A stretch of 64,000 nucleotides of DNA, from assembly GCF_000316115.1 (NCBI RefSeq), contig NZ_JH993797.1, positions 3,644,486 through 3,708,485 on the forward strand. Direction: 5' to 3'. The first letter of the stretch is position 1. Each line of letters starts with the position of its first letter. The notes beneath the pieces are model-generated. The model worked only from the letters and a program-made list of their open reading frames with translations, searched no databases and was not told the DNA's origin. A program made the translations under genes and the position numbers. Positions 1-8,617 of the stretch are shown in pieces. The stretch comes from Leptolyngbya sp. PCC 7375. Its GTDB lineage: Bacteria; Cyanobacteriota; Cyanobacteriia; Phormidesmidales; Phormidesmidaceae.

Positions 1-767
1 CACAATCGGGGCAAAGTCGCGATCGCAAAACGACGACGATTACCATTCCAGCACCACCGCCCAGTGTGGTGCCCGAGATCGATACAGACCAGGACACGTT
101 AGCGAGAGAACTCGAACTGGAACAACAGCAAGCTGAACAGGCCGCAGCGGAGCAAACCGAAGCCAATGAAGGACTGCCCGACCTGCCTGAACAGTCTGAC
201 CAGGAAGCAACATCTGAGGATACCGAGAATACAGAGGTAGCGGCTAACCCTGAACCCACAGACCAGCCCACACAACTGGAGCGGCTACAGGCGAAGTTTA
301 ACTATGATGCTGAAAGCACCACTCCAGAAGAAGTAGAAGACAATTACAAAGCATGGGAAGCAAACACTGACAGCGCTATTGATGGAGCTGTGGAAACCGC
401 AGAAATCGGAGCATTAAACCTTGATGCCAGCTTTAACCTGTGTGCTCAAAACCCACCCACCAATGGCGAAGTAGGTATTTTAGTAGCTCCAGACGGCACC
501 CCCAGCAATCCGACAGTATTACGCAGCACAGGCTACGACTACCTTAACCAGGTAGCCATAGACACCCTGATGGATAGCGAATTTCCGGCAACGGAACAAG
601 CCACTCGCTATCCCTTCGAACTCATCGTCAACTACGACGCTGAAGCCTGTAGAAGTACCGAAGAACTTTTAGAAATTGTACGCAACGACGAACAGGGTTC
701 TACCGAACCAGAGAGCAGTTCTACCGAACCAGAGAGTAACGAGCAGGGTCCTGGGGCAGTGGAATAG
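1..767 (+). CDS. TonB-like C-terminal domain protein, 5' end outside window
   Basis: The frame is open from base 3, so the start lies upstream. A proline-rich stretch at the window edge is followed by about 75 residues rich in Glu and Gln, then a folded C-terminal part with the GEVGILVAPDGTPSNPTV and YDYLNQVAIDTLMDSEFP features of a TonB C-terminal-like (energy transducer) domain. This architecture (membrane anchor, Pro/acidic linker, TonB-C) is known for proteins that span the periplasm and contact outer-membrane receptors. The anchor would lie outside the window, so that part is inferred. Two short Ser/Thr/Glu repeats (STEPES) end the protein. An ordinary periplasmic scaffold protein is an alternative. 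Confidence 0.7.
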   Translation, partial: QSGQSRDRKTTTITIPAPPPSVVPEIDTDQDTLARELELEQQQAEQAAAEQTEANEGLPDLPEQSDQEATSEDTENTEVAANPEPTDQPTQLERLQAKFNYDAESTTPEEVEDNYKAWEANTDSAIDGAVETAEIGALNLDASFNLCAQNPPTNGEVGILVAPDGTPSNPTVLRSTGYDYLNQVAIDTLMDSEFPATEQATRYPFELIVNYDAEACRSTEELLEIVRNDEQGSTEPESSSTEPESNEQGPGAVE

Positions 768-778
768 GACCGCTGGCC

Positions 779-1504
779 CTAAACTCGGCGCGTCAGGGTC
801 ATCCCATGACTATCCGTGCCACAGGTACTGAGTAGATCATAGGTATCTGCCAGCCCTTGCACCCGTTCTGTTTTTTTGGGTGTAGGTCGCCATTCAGGCG
901 GGTGGTCGTAGGCATAATACGTTTCCACACCATCAATGCCCAAGGCGGCTGCGGCTGGAATCAGCTCTTCAGGGGGGCGGCGGTAGCGCACTGGATGGGC
1001 CAAAACAGCAACCCCTCCAGCCGCTTGAATTGCTCGGATGACGACTGCGGCATCACGGTCATTCCCGCTGGGAGACCCCCCTTGCAAATAATGCTTGAAG
1101 GCTGCATGTTCTGGATTAAACGCGTAGCCCAGGATATGGACATCCACATCCAGCAAGCTAGACGTAATTTCAACACCACACCAGAGCCTGGGTAGTTTTG
1201 CCTGATGACTGGCCGACCAAGTTGACGGGTGCTTCCACCGCCAACTTTCCAACCATTGACAGGCTTGTTTATAGCCTTGAATCGTATGGTGGTCCGTAAT
1301 GGAAAATCCCTTAAGTTGAAGACCAATAGCTTGCTCCATCAGCTCACCAGGACTAAGCTTCCCATCGGAGCAATGGGTATGCATATGAAAGTTGTAGTGA
1401 TGGGGACAACTGTGGTGAGTAATCTGCTGAAAAACCTGTTGTAATTCTTGGGCAGATTGGCTAGTCAAATGACGCGAACGAGGGTAGGCAGAGGGCTCAG
1501 CCAT
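779..1504 (-). CDS. PHP-domain metal-dependent phosphoesterase
   Basis: This 241-aa protein has the PHP signature: HMHTHCSDG near residue 40, SITDHHT near 70, a GVEI strand near 110, AVLAHPVRYR near 168 and GTDSHG near the C-terminus. Together these supply the His/Asp/Glu ligands of the trinuclear metal site. Relatives include TrpH/RNase AM-type 5'-3' phosphoesterases. The substrate is not evident here. The gene converges on the TonB-like gene with an 11-bp gap. The ATG at 1504 is the first start of the frame. The C-terminus ends shortly after the GTDSH motif, slightly shorter than many relatives. Confidence 0.85.
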   Translation of the reverse strand: MAEPSAYPRSRHLTSQSAQELQQVFQQITHHSCPHHYNFHMHTHCSDGKLSPGELMEQAIGLQLKGFSITDHHTIQGYKQACQWLESWRWKHPSTWSASHQAKLPRLWCGVEITSSLLDVDVHILGYAFNPEHAAFKHYLQGGSPSGNDRDAAVVIRAIQAAGGVAVLAHPVRYRRPPEELIPAAAALGIDGVETYYAYDHPPEWRPTPKKTERVQGLADTYDLLSTCGTDSHGMTLTRRV

Positions 1505-1865
1505 GGATAGAGCTAAAAACTATTGCATGATACTAATATACCCAAAACTCTTAGACCATAAGGGCTGAAGAGCCTTCTACTCCGAGAATTATCTTTCCAG
1601 AAGAGTGCAGCTAGATCGTCCAATACCTCTGAATTCGAGTTGTTGACATCGATCAACCCATTTCCCTTTATCAGGAAGGTAAGTACGATAAAACACCTCA
1701 CTGACAAAGGAAAATAGCTCTATTGTTAATCGTTGGAGTTAGACAACTCTCTTAAATAAGTAGGTAATAAGTAGGTAATAAGTAGGTAATAAGTAGGTAA
1801 TAAGTAGGTAATAAGTAGGTAATAAGTAGGTAATAAGTAGGTCCCATTTACCCAAACACCCCTTA
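1505..1865. other. intergenic region with an 11-bp tandem array
   Basis: No convincing gene is present. The 64-codon minus frame at 1513-1707 has no family resemblance and no ribosome binding site. The right part holds the 11-bp array described separately. Confidence 0.6.
1755..1842. repeat. eight perfect tandem copies of an 11-bp unit
   Basis: AATAAGTAGGT is repeated eight times without a mismatch between 1755 and 1842. The unit is close to one helical turn. It lies downstream of the DUF2811 gene and upstream of the PHP gene, between same-strand genes. Perfect identity suggests recent slippage expansion, and copy number probably varies between strains. The spacing has no repeat/spacer alternation, so it is not CRISPR. 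Confidence 0.95.
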
Positions 1866-2066
1866 TTAGGCAGCGTAATTGAACAGAGTATCTAGATAAA
1901 CTTTGGACGTTCGACGATCGCTGTCACCGTTTTGCAAAAGGAATAACGACAGCGCTGCCGAAAATACCCGATCCTGATCCCATGCAGGATGATTCTCCAA
2001 ATAGCCCTTTAAGGATTCATGGAGTTCTTCAGGAATCTCCGCCAGGATACTAACAGTAATTTTCAT
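1866..2066 (-). CDS. DUF2811 family small protein
   Basis: The 66-aa product starts MKITVSILAEIPEELHESL and continues with HPAWDQDRVFSAALSLFLLQNG. This matches the cyanobacterial DUF2811 family, which is short, helical and of unknown function. The frame is open 16 codons further up, but ATG at 2066 matches the family start and has a GAGG about 13 bases upstream, so I chose it. The helical pattern resembles small CopG-like or adaptor proteins, but no DNA-binding motif is clear. Confidence 0.75.
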   Translation of the reverse strand: MKITVSILAEIPEELHESLKGYLENHPAWDQDRVFSAALSLFLLQNGDSDRRTSKVYLDTLFNYAA

Positions 2067-2631
2067 GGATGGGAAAACCTCAATAGTTGCAGCACGTCCG
2101 TCCTGAGAATGCACGGAATGGAACTGTAGGAGGGCAGCAAGAAATCACCAATCCCATTGAAAACACTGTGAACGTCAAAATCGCATGTCGTTGGGACCGT
2201 AATAACCCGGTGGTGGTCAAATAATTTTGCTAATGGCGAGAGGCATTGTCAACGTCAATATGATGGAGCATCTCACAATTACTATTTTTAAAAGAACGAA
2301 GTCAATAGGGTTTTCAGCCTTTTTCTTAACATTACTTTATCTTAAATCCCCCCTTTCTCATAATTATTAGATTCACGTCGCTATCCCCAGAACTGGAGCT
2401 ACAGGTTTATCCTTCGTTCTAACCTGTGGAAAACTTGTGGAAAACCCCTACCTCCCTGTGGAAAACTTGTGGATTCCGTGGGGAAAAGTTCGCCAAAAGA
2501 TAAGAATCAATTTCCTTGCAAAAAGGTAGCAATTGCCACAGAAAATCCGTATCAAAAAGCACACAACATCTACGCACAATCTCTAAAAAAATTCATATCA
2601 CTCCATTTGCGGCATATTTAGATGTTTCGCA
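2067..2631. other. AT-rich intergenic region with DnaA-type boxes
   Basis: This is 565 bases without a gene. Its left part is AT-rich with poly-T/poly-A tracts. Its centre holds the cluster of TGTGGAAAA boxes listed separately, and its right part is again AT-rich. The combination resembles an initiator-binding region. Confidence 0.6.
2425..2476 (-). other. cluster of DnaA-type boxes (TTTTCCACA), candidate origin or DnaA-bound region
   Basis: Three perfect TTTTCCACA boxes lie on the minus strand at 2425-2433, 2436-2444 and 2457-2465. A degenerate fourth starts at 2468. Within each pair the boxes are spaced 11 bp, one helical turn, and point the same way. TTTTCCACA is the box reported for the Synechococcus elongatus origin. 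Flanking AT-rich tracts at about 2280-2400 and 2490-2620 could act as unwinding elements. dnaA and dnaN are not in the window, so origin activity is inference. A DnaA-titration or regulatory site is the alternative. Confidence 0.5.
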
Positions 2632-3354
2632 CTACAGCACTAGCTCAGCCAATCCGATGTAGTCGATACCGGTTGGAGAAATATCAAATCGGCATGGTAA
2701 TACCTCCACACCTGCTGCGATCGCATCCCTCAACAGCTGACCATAGTCAGGGTCTGCACTATCACCAGGGGCAAACTGATCACAGTCGCCTCGGTTGATG
2801 AAGTACAGCATCACGGCTCGGGATTCCGGCAATAGTGCTGTGAGTTCTCGTAGGTGCTTTTGCCCTCGGGTAGTCACTGTGTCAGGAAACAGGCAAAGCT
2901 GCCCCTGAGCCCAGGTGGAGTTTTTGACTTCGATGTATATCGGTCGGTCGTCAGTGGTGAGTAAAAAATCAATTCGACTTTTGGTGCCGTAGGGAACTTC
3001 CCGCTTAATCGTGTCGTAAGCACCCAGTTGGTCAAAAATGCGTTCGTTAAGGGCCGTTTGAATCACACGATTCGGTAACGCCGTATTCACGCCCGCCCAA
3101 ATGGGCCCATTGTCATTGACCTCCGCTAGCTCCCAGGTGTAAGCAAGCTTGCGTTTGGGATTATCACTCTGGGACACCATGACCCGACCATTGACGTGAC
3201 AAACACCCGTCATCGGGCCTGTGTTGGGGCAATGGGCCGTAACAATGTCTCCTGACGCCAGTTCAATATCGGCCATAAAACGCTTATAGCGCTTGATTAG
3301 CCTGCCTTCTAATAGGGGGGGAAAGGTATGGACCTGGATGGGACTCATCGGCAA
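2632..3354 (-). CDS. sfsA: DNA/RNA nuclease SfsA
   Basis: At 240 aa this is full family length. It has the SfsA hallmarks: an N-terminal OB-like part (RYKRFMADIELASG, HCPNTGPMTG) and a PD-(D/E)XK-like core with SRIDFLL and IYIEVKNSTW, where the Asp and the E-x-K are the metal ligands. SfsA (sugar fermentation stimulation protein) is known in other bacteria as a nucleic-acid-binding nuclease-fold protein. Its role in cyanobacteria is unclear. The start at 3354 or the ATG two codons later is possible. It is transcribed towards the DnaA-box region. Confidence 0.92.
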   Translation of the reverse strand: MPMSPIQVHTFPPLLEGRLIKRYKRFMADIELASGDIVTAHCPNTGPMTGVCHVNGRVMVSQSDNPKRKLAYTWELAEVNDNGPIWAGVNTALPNRVIQTALNERIFDQLGAYDTIKREVPYGTKSRIDFLLTTDDRPIYIEVKNSTWAQGQLCLFPDTVTTRGQKHLRELTALLPESRAVMLYFINRGDCDQFAPGDSADPDYGQLLRDAIAAGVEVLPCRFDISPTGIDYIGLAELVL

Positions 3355-3740
3355 TAAGGTTCAACAACAAATGGATGAGTTCAGTGTAGGGGGGTAAACC
3401 ACCCTAAAGACCGCCCAGGTCGCTTTTTCGAAAATTTAGGCCGCCAGAACATCTATCGAATTTCTGATGTTCAACAGTCAGCCCCCGTAAAATTACGTAT
3501 TGAACTGTGGTGCAAAACTTGTTAATCTCTAATTCCTGTGAAATTCTTGGAATGCAAACTGGCAGAAGGGCAGGGTGGTTTTTGTCTTCACTACAGTTTT
3601 GTTCTTTAGTACAGATCAAATTATCTTTTATACAGGTCCTGAAACGTAGTCGTCATAAAATTGGGTCAGCTATTGTCACTGATCAATTTGTACTTGGCTC
3701 CACAACACGCCATAGTTGAGTATTCAGTGTTGAGGGTCCA
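3355..3740. other. divergent intergenic region between sfsA and murJ
   Basis: This is 386 bases without a credible gene; short frames on both strands lack family features. It must carry both divergent promoters. GAGGG at 3732-3736 sits just before the GTG of murJ and supports that start. Confidence 0.5.
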
Positions 3741-5345
3741 GTGACAAAACGTTCTTTAGCTGGTATTGCCGGCATTGTTGCGATCGCAACATTAATTAGT
3801 AAAGTCTTTGGCTTAGTCAGAACCCAGGCCATTGCTGCCACATTTGCTATTGGACCCGTGGCCGATGCCTATGGTCTAGCCTACGCTATCCCTGGTTTTT
3901 TATTGGTGTTGTTGGGGGGCATTAATGGTCCCTTTCACAGCGCTATTGTACGAGGCGTCGCTAATCGTAAAAAGAGTGAAATCGCTCCCCTGGTAGAAAC
4001 CATTACTACCTTAGTCGGGATCGGCCTGTTGTTTGTTACCCTGGCCATTGTTATCTTTGCCCCATCAATTATTGGCATACTGGGGAACCGGCTTAGCGAA
4101 AACGTAGAGGCCGGTGCCATCACCCGAGATATTGCCATTTTGCAGCTCCGCATTATGGCCCCCATGGCCATGTTTGCTGGACTCATCGGCATTGGTTTTG
4201 GCACCCTGAATGCGGCTGATCATTATTGGCTACCATCCATTAGTCCACTGTTTTCTAGCAGTGCCGTGATTGTCTCTTTAGGGGTTGTTTTGTTCACCCT
4301 GGGGGACAAAATTTCGGAACCTGGCTATGCCATCGTGGGCGGTGCGGCCCTGGCCATCGGCACGCTGATCGGCGCAGTCCTCCAGTGGTTAGTCCAGGTA
4401 CCGGTGCTCTGGAAACAGGGTCTGGGCCGACTGCGGCTGCGATTCAATACCCAGGATCCAGCCGTTAAAGACGTGCTCAATGTACTGGGACCAGCCACCT
4501 TTTCATCGGGCATGATGCAGATCAATGTGCAGGTGGATCTATTTTTTGCGGCGGCTTTACCCGGTACCATTGCGGCGCTAGACTACGCCAATCTCCTGGT
4601 ACAAACTCCCCTAGGGATTATTTCCAATGTTATTTTGGTGCCCTTTTTACCGATTTTTGCCCGGTTAGCGGACCCCATTCACTGGGATGAACTAAAACAA
4701 CGCATCCGTCAGGGATTATTGCTGACAGCATTGACCATGCTGCCCTTAAGTGCCCTGTTCATCACCTTAGCCTTACCGATGGTGCGGGTGGTGTATGAGC
4801 GGGGGGCTTTTGATAAAAATGCGTCCCAACTGGTCACATCAGTACTCATTGCCTACGGTGTCGGCATGTTTGTCTATCTGGGGCGAGATGTTTTGGTGCG
4901 GGTGTTCTATGCCCTCGGCGATGGCGATACACCTTTTCGCATCAGTCTGTTCAACATTGGTCTGAACGCTCTACTGGACTTTATTTTAATTAGCCGATAC
5001 GGAGCCCCCGGCTTAGTGTTAGCCACCGTAGGCGTCAACTTAGTGTCCATGGTGGCGCTGTTGATATTGCTATCTCGCAAAATCAACGGGCTGCCCTGGC
5101 TTGAGTGGGCTCAGCCCTTAGGTTTGCTGCTGCTCAGCAGTGGTGTGTCAGGGGCTGCTGCCTGGTTAAGTCGCTTGGGTCTAGAAACCTGGCTGGGCAC
5201 TGAAGGTTTTCTAGTAAATTTAGTGGTCTTATGTGTAGCTGGAGCAGTCAGTCTAGGGATATTTGCTGCTGCCGCTATGCTGCTAGGGATACCTGAAGCA
5301 AAACTGCTGTTTGATCAATTGAAGGCAAAACTACTGCGACGATAA
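3741..5345 (+). CDS. murJ: lipid II flippase MurJ (MviN family)
   Basis: The 534-aa polytopic membrane protein has about 14 predicted helices of the MATE/MOP superfamily. It starts SLAGIAGIVAIATLISKVFGLVR, with the Arg-containing helix typical of MviN/MurJ, and carries YERGAFD and the FYALGDGDTPFRISL segment in the second half. MurJ moves lipid-linked peptidoglycan precursor from the cytoplasmic to the periplasmic face. The GTG start is chosen because GAGGG precedes it closely. The gene stands alone and converges with the following minus-strand gene. Confidence 0.93.
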   Translation: MTKRSLAGIAGIVAIATLISKVFGLVRTQAIAATFAIGPVADAYGLAYAIPGFLLVLLGGINGPFHSAIVRGVANRKKSEIAPLVETITTLVGIGLLFVTLAIVIFAPSIIGILGNRLSENVEAGAITRDIAILQLRIMAPMAMFAGLIGIGFGTLNAADHYWLPSISPLFSSSAVIVSLGVVLFTLGDKISEPGYAIVGGAALAIGTLIGAVLQWLVQVPVLWKQGLGRLRLRFNTQDPAVKDVLNVLGPATFSSGMMQINVQVDLFFAAALPGTIAALDYANLLVQTPLGIISNVILVPFLPIFARLADPIHWDELKQRIRQGLLLTALTMLPLSALFITLALPMVRVVYERGAFDKNASQLVTSVLIAYGVGMFVYLGRDVLVRVFYALGDGDTPFRISLFNIGLNALLDFILISRYGAPGLVLATVGVNLVSMVALLILLSRKINGLPWLEWAQPLGLLLLSSGVSGAAAWLSRLGLETWLGTEGFLVNLVVLCVAGAVSLGIFAAAAMLLGIPEAKLLFDQLKAKLLRR

Positions 5346-5362
5346 AATCTTAGAATAACAAG

Positions 5363-5800
5363 CTAACAATTAGGGCAATTCCGCAACTCTTCAAGCTTGC
5401 TAGGATCTTTTAGGACCAGGGTACGGCCCCTAACGGTGTAGTTTTCCCCGACATAGCCTGTGCGGTCAAAGAGGATCTGGTGAATATGCTGATCTAATTT
5501 AACGGGGTCCTTGATGCGATCGCGATAGTACTCTTTGATATCGTATTCAATCCCCAAACTACCCATCAAATTATGGAGTTCGGTTTCCTCGCCACCTAAG
5601 AGTGCAGATCGTGCCGCTGGATTTTGCCACACTTTCAGGATGATGGTGTAGGGAACCCCGCCTAAGGTCACCGCCCCGGTTGTAAATAACACAACCCATG
5701 TACCTACAGCCATGAGCGTACCGACGGCTCCCGCAACAATCACTTTTCCCATGGTTTTATTGGACTTTTGGCGAGCCTGGACAGACCGAAGTGAGTACAT
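5363..5800 (-). CDS. conserved one-helix membrane protein with C-terminal CPNC (paralogue 1)
   Basis: I do not recognise a named family. The 145-aa product has a basic N-terminus, one hydrophobic helix at about residues 20-45 (ending TTGAVTLGG), then VPYTIILKVWQ, an acidic/helical part, DPVKLDQHIHQILFDRTGYVGENY, and ends in CPNC. It is a clear paralogue of the next minus gene, with roughly half of the positions identical. The C-terminal CxxC could bind metal or be redox active, but this is inference. Topology (small cytoplasmic tail, larger soluble domain) is inferred. Confidence 0.7.
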   Translation of the reverse strand: MYSLRSVQARQKSNKTMGKVIVAGAVGTLMAVGTWVVLFTTGAVTLGGVPYTIILKVWQNPAARSALLGGEETELHNLMGSLGIEYDIKEYYRDRIKDPVKLDQHIHQILFDRTGYVGENYTVRGRTLVLKDPSKLEELRNCPNC

Positions 5801-5993
5801 GACGGGAAACAGGAATAGTAATGTGGATTGTACTTAACTTAGCAGTCGTTCGAAAAAGCACTAAGTATCCGTAGGTGAATTTATGAAACTTTTATAAAAA
5901 GGTAATTTTCGGCTAATCCTCAAGGATTTTCCTCAGATTAAGTCACCTTGGTATGGATTGCTGCGTAATTATCCCTGAATCTAACCCTGGAAT

Positions 5994-6446
5994 CTAACAT
6001 TCAGGGCATTCATACAATTCTTCAACCATGTCATAGCTTTTCGGTATGAGCTTGCCTCTCACCACCACATAGTTCTCACCCACGTAACGGGTACGGTCGT
6101 AGAGGATTTGATGAATATGCTGGTCTAACTCCACCGGGTCTTTAATACGCTTGCTGTAGTACCTTTTGATTTCGGCTTCAATGCCCATGTTATCCATCAG
6201 GTCATGTAATGCGTACGAATCTCTGCGCAACAGAGCAGCGCGGGTGGCTGGGGTTTGCCACACTTTTATCAACACCGAGTAGGGGACACCGCCCAAGGTA
6301 ACCACCCCGGTGGTGAACAGGGTCACCCATGTGCCCGTCGCTAAAAGTGCAAGCAAAATTAGTCTTGCGATCGCTTTGCCCTTACTACGTGGCTGCGATG
6401 GTTGCTGCGATGGTTGGCCCGTCTGAACAGATGGCTGTGACGACAT
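5994..6446 (-). CDS. conserved one-helix membrane protein with C-terminal CPEC (paralogue 2)
   Basis: The 150-aa product has a Gln/Ser/Pro-rich N-terminus, one membrane helix at about residues 27-50 (TTGVVTLGG), VPYSVLIKVWQ, DPVELDQHIHQILYDRTRYVGENY and a terminal CPEC. It lies 193 bp upstream of its paralogue on the same strand, so the pair arose by tandem duplication. The strictly shared parts are the membrane exit, the central DQHIHQIL helix and the terminal CPxC, which are the likely functional sites. Function is unknown. Confidence 0.7.
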   Translation of the reverse strand: MSSQPSVQTGQPSQQPSQPRSKGKAIARLILLALLATGTWVTLFTTGVVTLGGVPYSVLIKVWQTPATRAALLRRDSYALHDLMDNMGIEAEIKRYYSKRIKDPVELDQHIHQILYDRTRYVGENYVVVRGKLIPKSYDMVEELYECPEC

Positions 6447-6784
6447 AGGATTATTAAACAGGGGACAAACGTATCCCTACGCTAACGAGCCCTCAGAAAG
6501 AGTACGGGGTATTTTGATTGATTTCATTAAACCTTTATGACAGATAATTCTTTTTGCCCGCTTAACCACATATTTTGCCAAATAAGGAACTTTGTGGGTG
6601 ACGTCGCCTATAACTTCGCCTGACTACGCATCGTTACGTAGTACCACACACTCTACGGTATGCATTCATGGGCCTCATTGCCTATTCACAAATAGATCAG
6701 GCTAAATTCAAACAGACACAGCAAAGTTTTCACTCGGCAGAACTTTGCTAATCCCGTTGGCTAGGCCACCCGTTAACTACACCA
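6447..6784. other. divergent intergenic region, likely promoter of the oxygenase cluster
   Basis: This is 338 bases without a gene between the CPEC paralogue and the first gene of the 6785-16494 run. Because the downstream genes are packed head to tail, the cluster promoter most likely lies here. No clear operator palindrome was found. Confidence 0.45.
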
Positions 6785-7534
6785 ATGGGAGTAACGCAAT
6801 TACCTGAGTTCCAAGCCATGATGCATTCCCAACTGGTTTCTATTCACGAATTAGATACGGACGACCGTGCAGCCATGTATCGTCTGCTCAAACACCATTT
6901 TAGTGGTGTGACACCAGACATATTTTCAACGGATTTGGCCCATAAAAATTGGGTTTTATTGCTCAAAGACACCATGGAGCAATTAAAAGGATTTTCCACC
7001 CTACGACTTTACGATGTGATCGTAAATGGGGAGCCCTTAAGTGTTGTTTATTCTGGGGACACGATTGTCGATCCTACGGCTTGGAGTAGTGCCACCTTAC
7101 CCCGAGCCTGGATTCAGGCTATCAATCAGCTGCGTCATCCTGACAAACGTCTTTTTTGGTTACTGATTTCATCCGGCTTTCGCACCTACCGCCTCCTACC
7201 CACATTCTGGAAAACATTTTATCCCCGCTATGATCAACCCACACCAGAACCTATGCAGCAGTTAATGGACAATCTCGCTCAACAACAATTTGGCAACACC
7301 TATGACCCAGTATCTGGGATTGTCAGGTTTACACAGCCCCAAAAGCTCTCTCCCATTCTGGGAACAGTGCCACCAGAGCGACGCTCAGATCCCCATATCC
7401 AGTTTTTTGAGCAAGCCAATCCAGATCATAGTCAAGGGGATGAGCTGGTATGCCTTACAGAAATCTGCGCTGAAAACCTGACGGCTGCCGGTCGCCGCAT
7501 GTGGTTTAGTCGCAATCACACATTAGTGGCCTAG
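6785..7534 (+). CDS. hypothetical protein, possibly GNAT-fold, first gene of oxygenase cluster
   Basis: The 249-aa protein has no confident family. The order AHKNWVLLLKD, LKGFSTLRLYDV, LSVVYSGDTIVDP and a C-terminal half with FYPRYDQPTPE resembles proteins with an acyltransferase (GNAT-like) fold, but the acetyl-CoA loop is not distinct. ATG at 6785 is the first start; a second ATG pair near 6818 is possible since no good ribosome site precedes either. A 16-bp tandem duplication (7523-7554) spans its stop codon. Only 21 bp separate it from the first Rieske gene, so it is probably in the same operon. Confidence 0.6.
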   Translation: MGVTQLPEFQAMMHSQLVSIHELDTDDRAAMYRLLKHHFSGVTPDIFSTDLAHKNWVLLLKDTMEQLKGFSTLRLYDVIVNGEPLSVVYSGDTIVDPTAWSSATLPRAWIQAINQLRHPDKRLFWLLISSGFRTYRLLPTFWKTFYPRYDQPTPEPMQQLMDNLAQQQFGNTYDPVSGIVRFTQPQKLSPILGTVPPERRSDPHIQFFEQANPDHSQGDELVCLTEICAENLTAAGRRMWFSRNHTLVA

Positions 7535-7555
7535 CTGTTTAGTGGCCTAGCTGTT

Positions 7556-8617
7556 ATGAATATCGAATCGTTAACCACAGCCCATGGCACTGATCAGCTC
7601 GCTGGGCAAACGCAAGAGAAAAATCCTGTTTTTAATCGTTCTGATCGATTTGTTGAAGGCTGGTATTGGGCTTTGCCCTGCCATCGCTTAAAACCCGGGC
7701 AGGCACAGTCCCTCACCCTGATGGGAAGAGAACTGGTACTATATCGAACAGGCACCCGCCAGGTGGTGGCGTTAGACGGCCATTGTCCCCATATGGGGGC
7801 CACATTGGCCCAGGGAACGATCGATGGTGAGACTATTCGCTGCCCGCTGCATCGTTGGCAATTTGACCAGACGGGGCAGTGCATTGAGATTCCAGCCTGT
7901 GGCCAACACCAAGCGATCATGGCTAACGCAAAGATTTGCCCATGGCCTACGGCTGAACACTACGGCATGATTTGGGTTTGGACCGGTAAGACTCCCAAAT
8001 ATCCACCGCCGTATGTGCCTGAGTTAGAAGCTATGGATTGTGATGCTGCTTTAAGCTATCGCTTTGAGCGTAACTGCCATCCTAATGTATTGATGATCAA
8101 CGCCATTGATGCCCATCACTTTAACTCAGTTCACAATCTACCCCTAGAAGTGCGGTTTAAAGCACAAGCACTGAATAACAATGCATTATGTTTAGACAAC
8201 ACAACCCGTGGTGGGGAAGCTTCAAAGTTTGTCAAACTCATTCGTCCGCTGTACCAGAAGGAAGTGACCTATAAGATGTGTTACTGGTATGGCAGCACCG
8301 GCACAGTCACCGTCGGGCCAGACTTTTTCCACTTTCACATTATGTTTGCCCTACGGCCTACCCCAGGCGGAAAAACCGAGGGTTGGACCATATTAATTAC
8401 CCCTAAGCGTTTTGCTGGCAGGCTGCTCAATCCAGTGGTGCTATGGATGACTCGACAGGTTGCTGCCTACTTTGCCACCGGAGATATTCAAGTCTTTCAG
8501 GGCATCCGATTTCAGTTTAAAACACCTTTAAAAGCAGACCAATCGATCGTGCAGTTTGCCCAACATCTCAATCGTCAAACAGCTTTGAGTTGGGGAGATT
8601 GGAGGAGCGTAACATGA
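7556..8617 (+). CDS. Rieske non-haem iron oxygenase, alpha-subunit type (1)
   Basis: The 353-aa protein has a Rieske domain with Cys77/His79 (GHCPHMG) and Cys96/His99 (RCPLHRW) as [2Fe-2S] ligands. The catalytic domain carries the D-x2-H-x4-H facial triad part at Asp185/His188/His193 (IDAHHFNSVH). Such enzymes hydroxylate, desaturate or demethylate small molecules with electrons from a ferredoxin, and a ferredoxin is encoded downstream. The stop overlaps the next start as ATGA, indicating translational coupling. The substrate is unknown. Confidence 0.88.
   Translation: MNIESLTTAHGTDQLAGQTQEKNPVFNRSDRFVEGWYWALPCHRLKPGQAQSLTLMGRELVLYRTGTRQVVALDGHCPHMGATLAQGTIDGETIRCPLHRWQFDQTGQCIEIPACGQHQAIMANAKICPWPTAEHYGMIWVWTGKTPKYPPPYVPELEAMDCDAALSYRFERNCHPNVLMINAIDAHHFNSVHNLPLEVRFKAQALNNNALCLDNTTRGGEASKFVKLIRPLYQKEVTYKMCYWYGSTGTVTVGPDFFHFHIMFALRPTPGGKTEGWTILITPKRFAGRLLNPVVLWMTRQVAAYFATGDIQVFQGIRFQFKTPLKADQSIVQFAQHLNRQTALSWGDWRSVT

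Noticed and set aside
857..1444. Several frames opposite or out of phase with the PHP gene
   Set aside because: Shadows of a clear PHP-domain gene.
1755..1842. Possible CRISPR array
   Set aside because: Units are contiguous 11-mers without spacers; no cas genes in the window.
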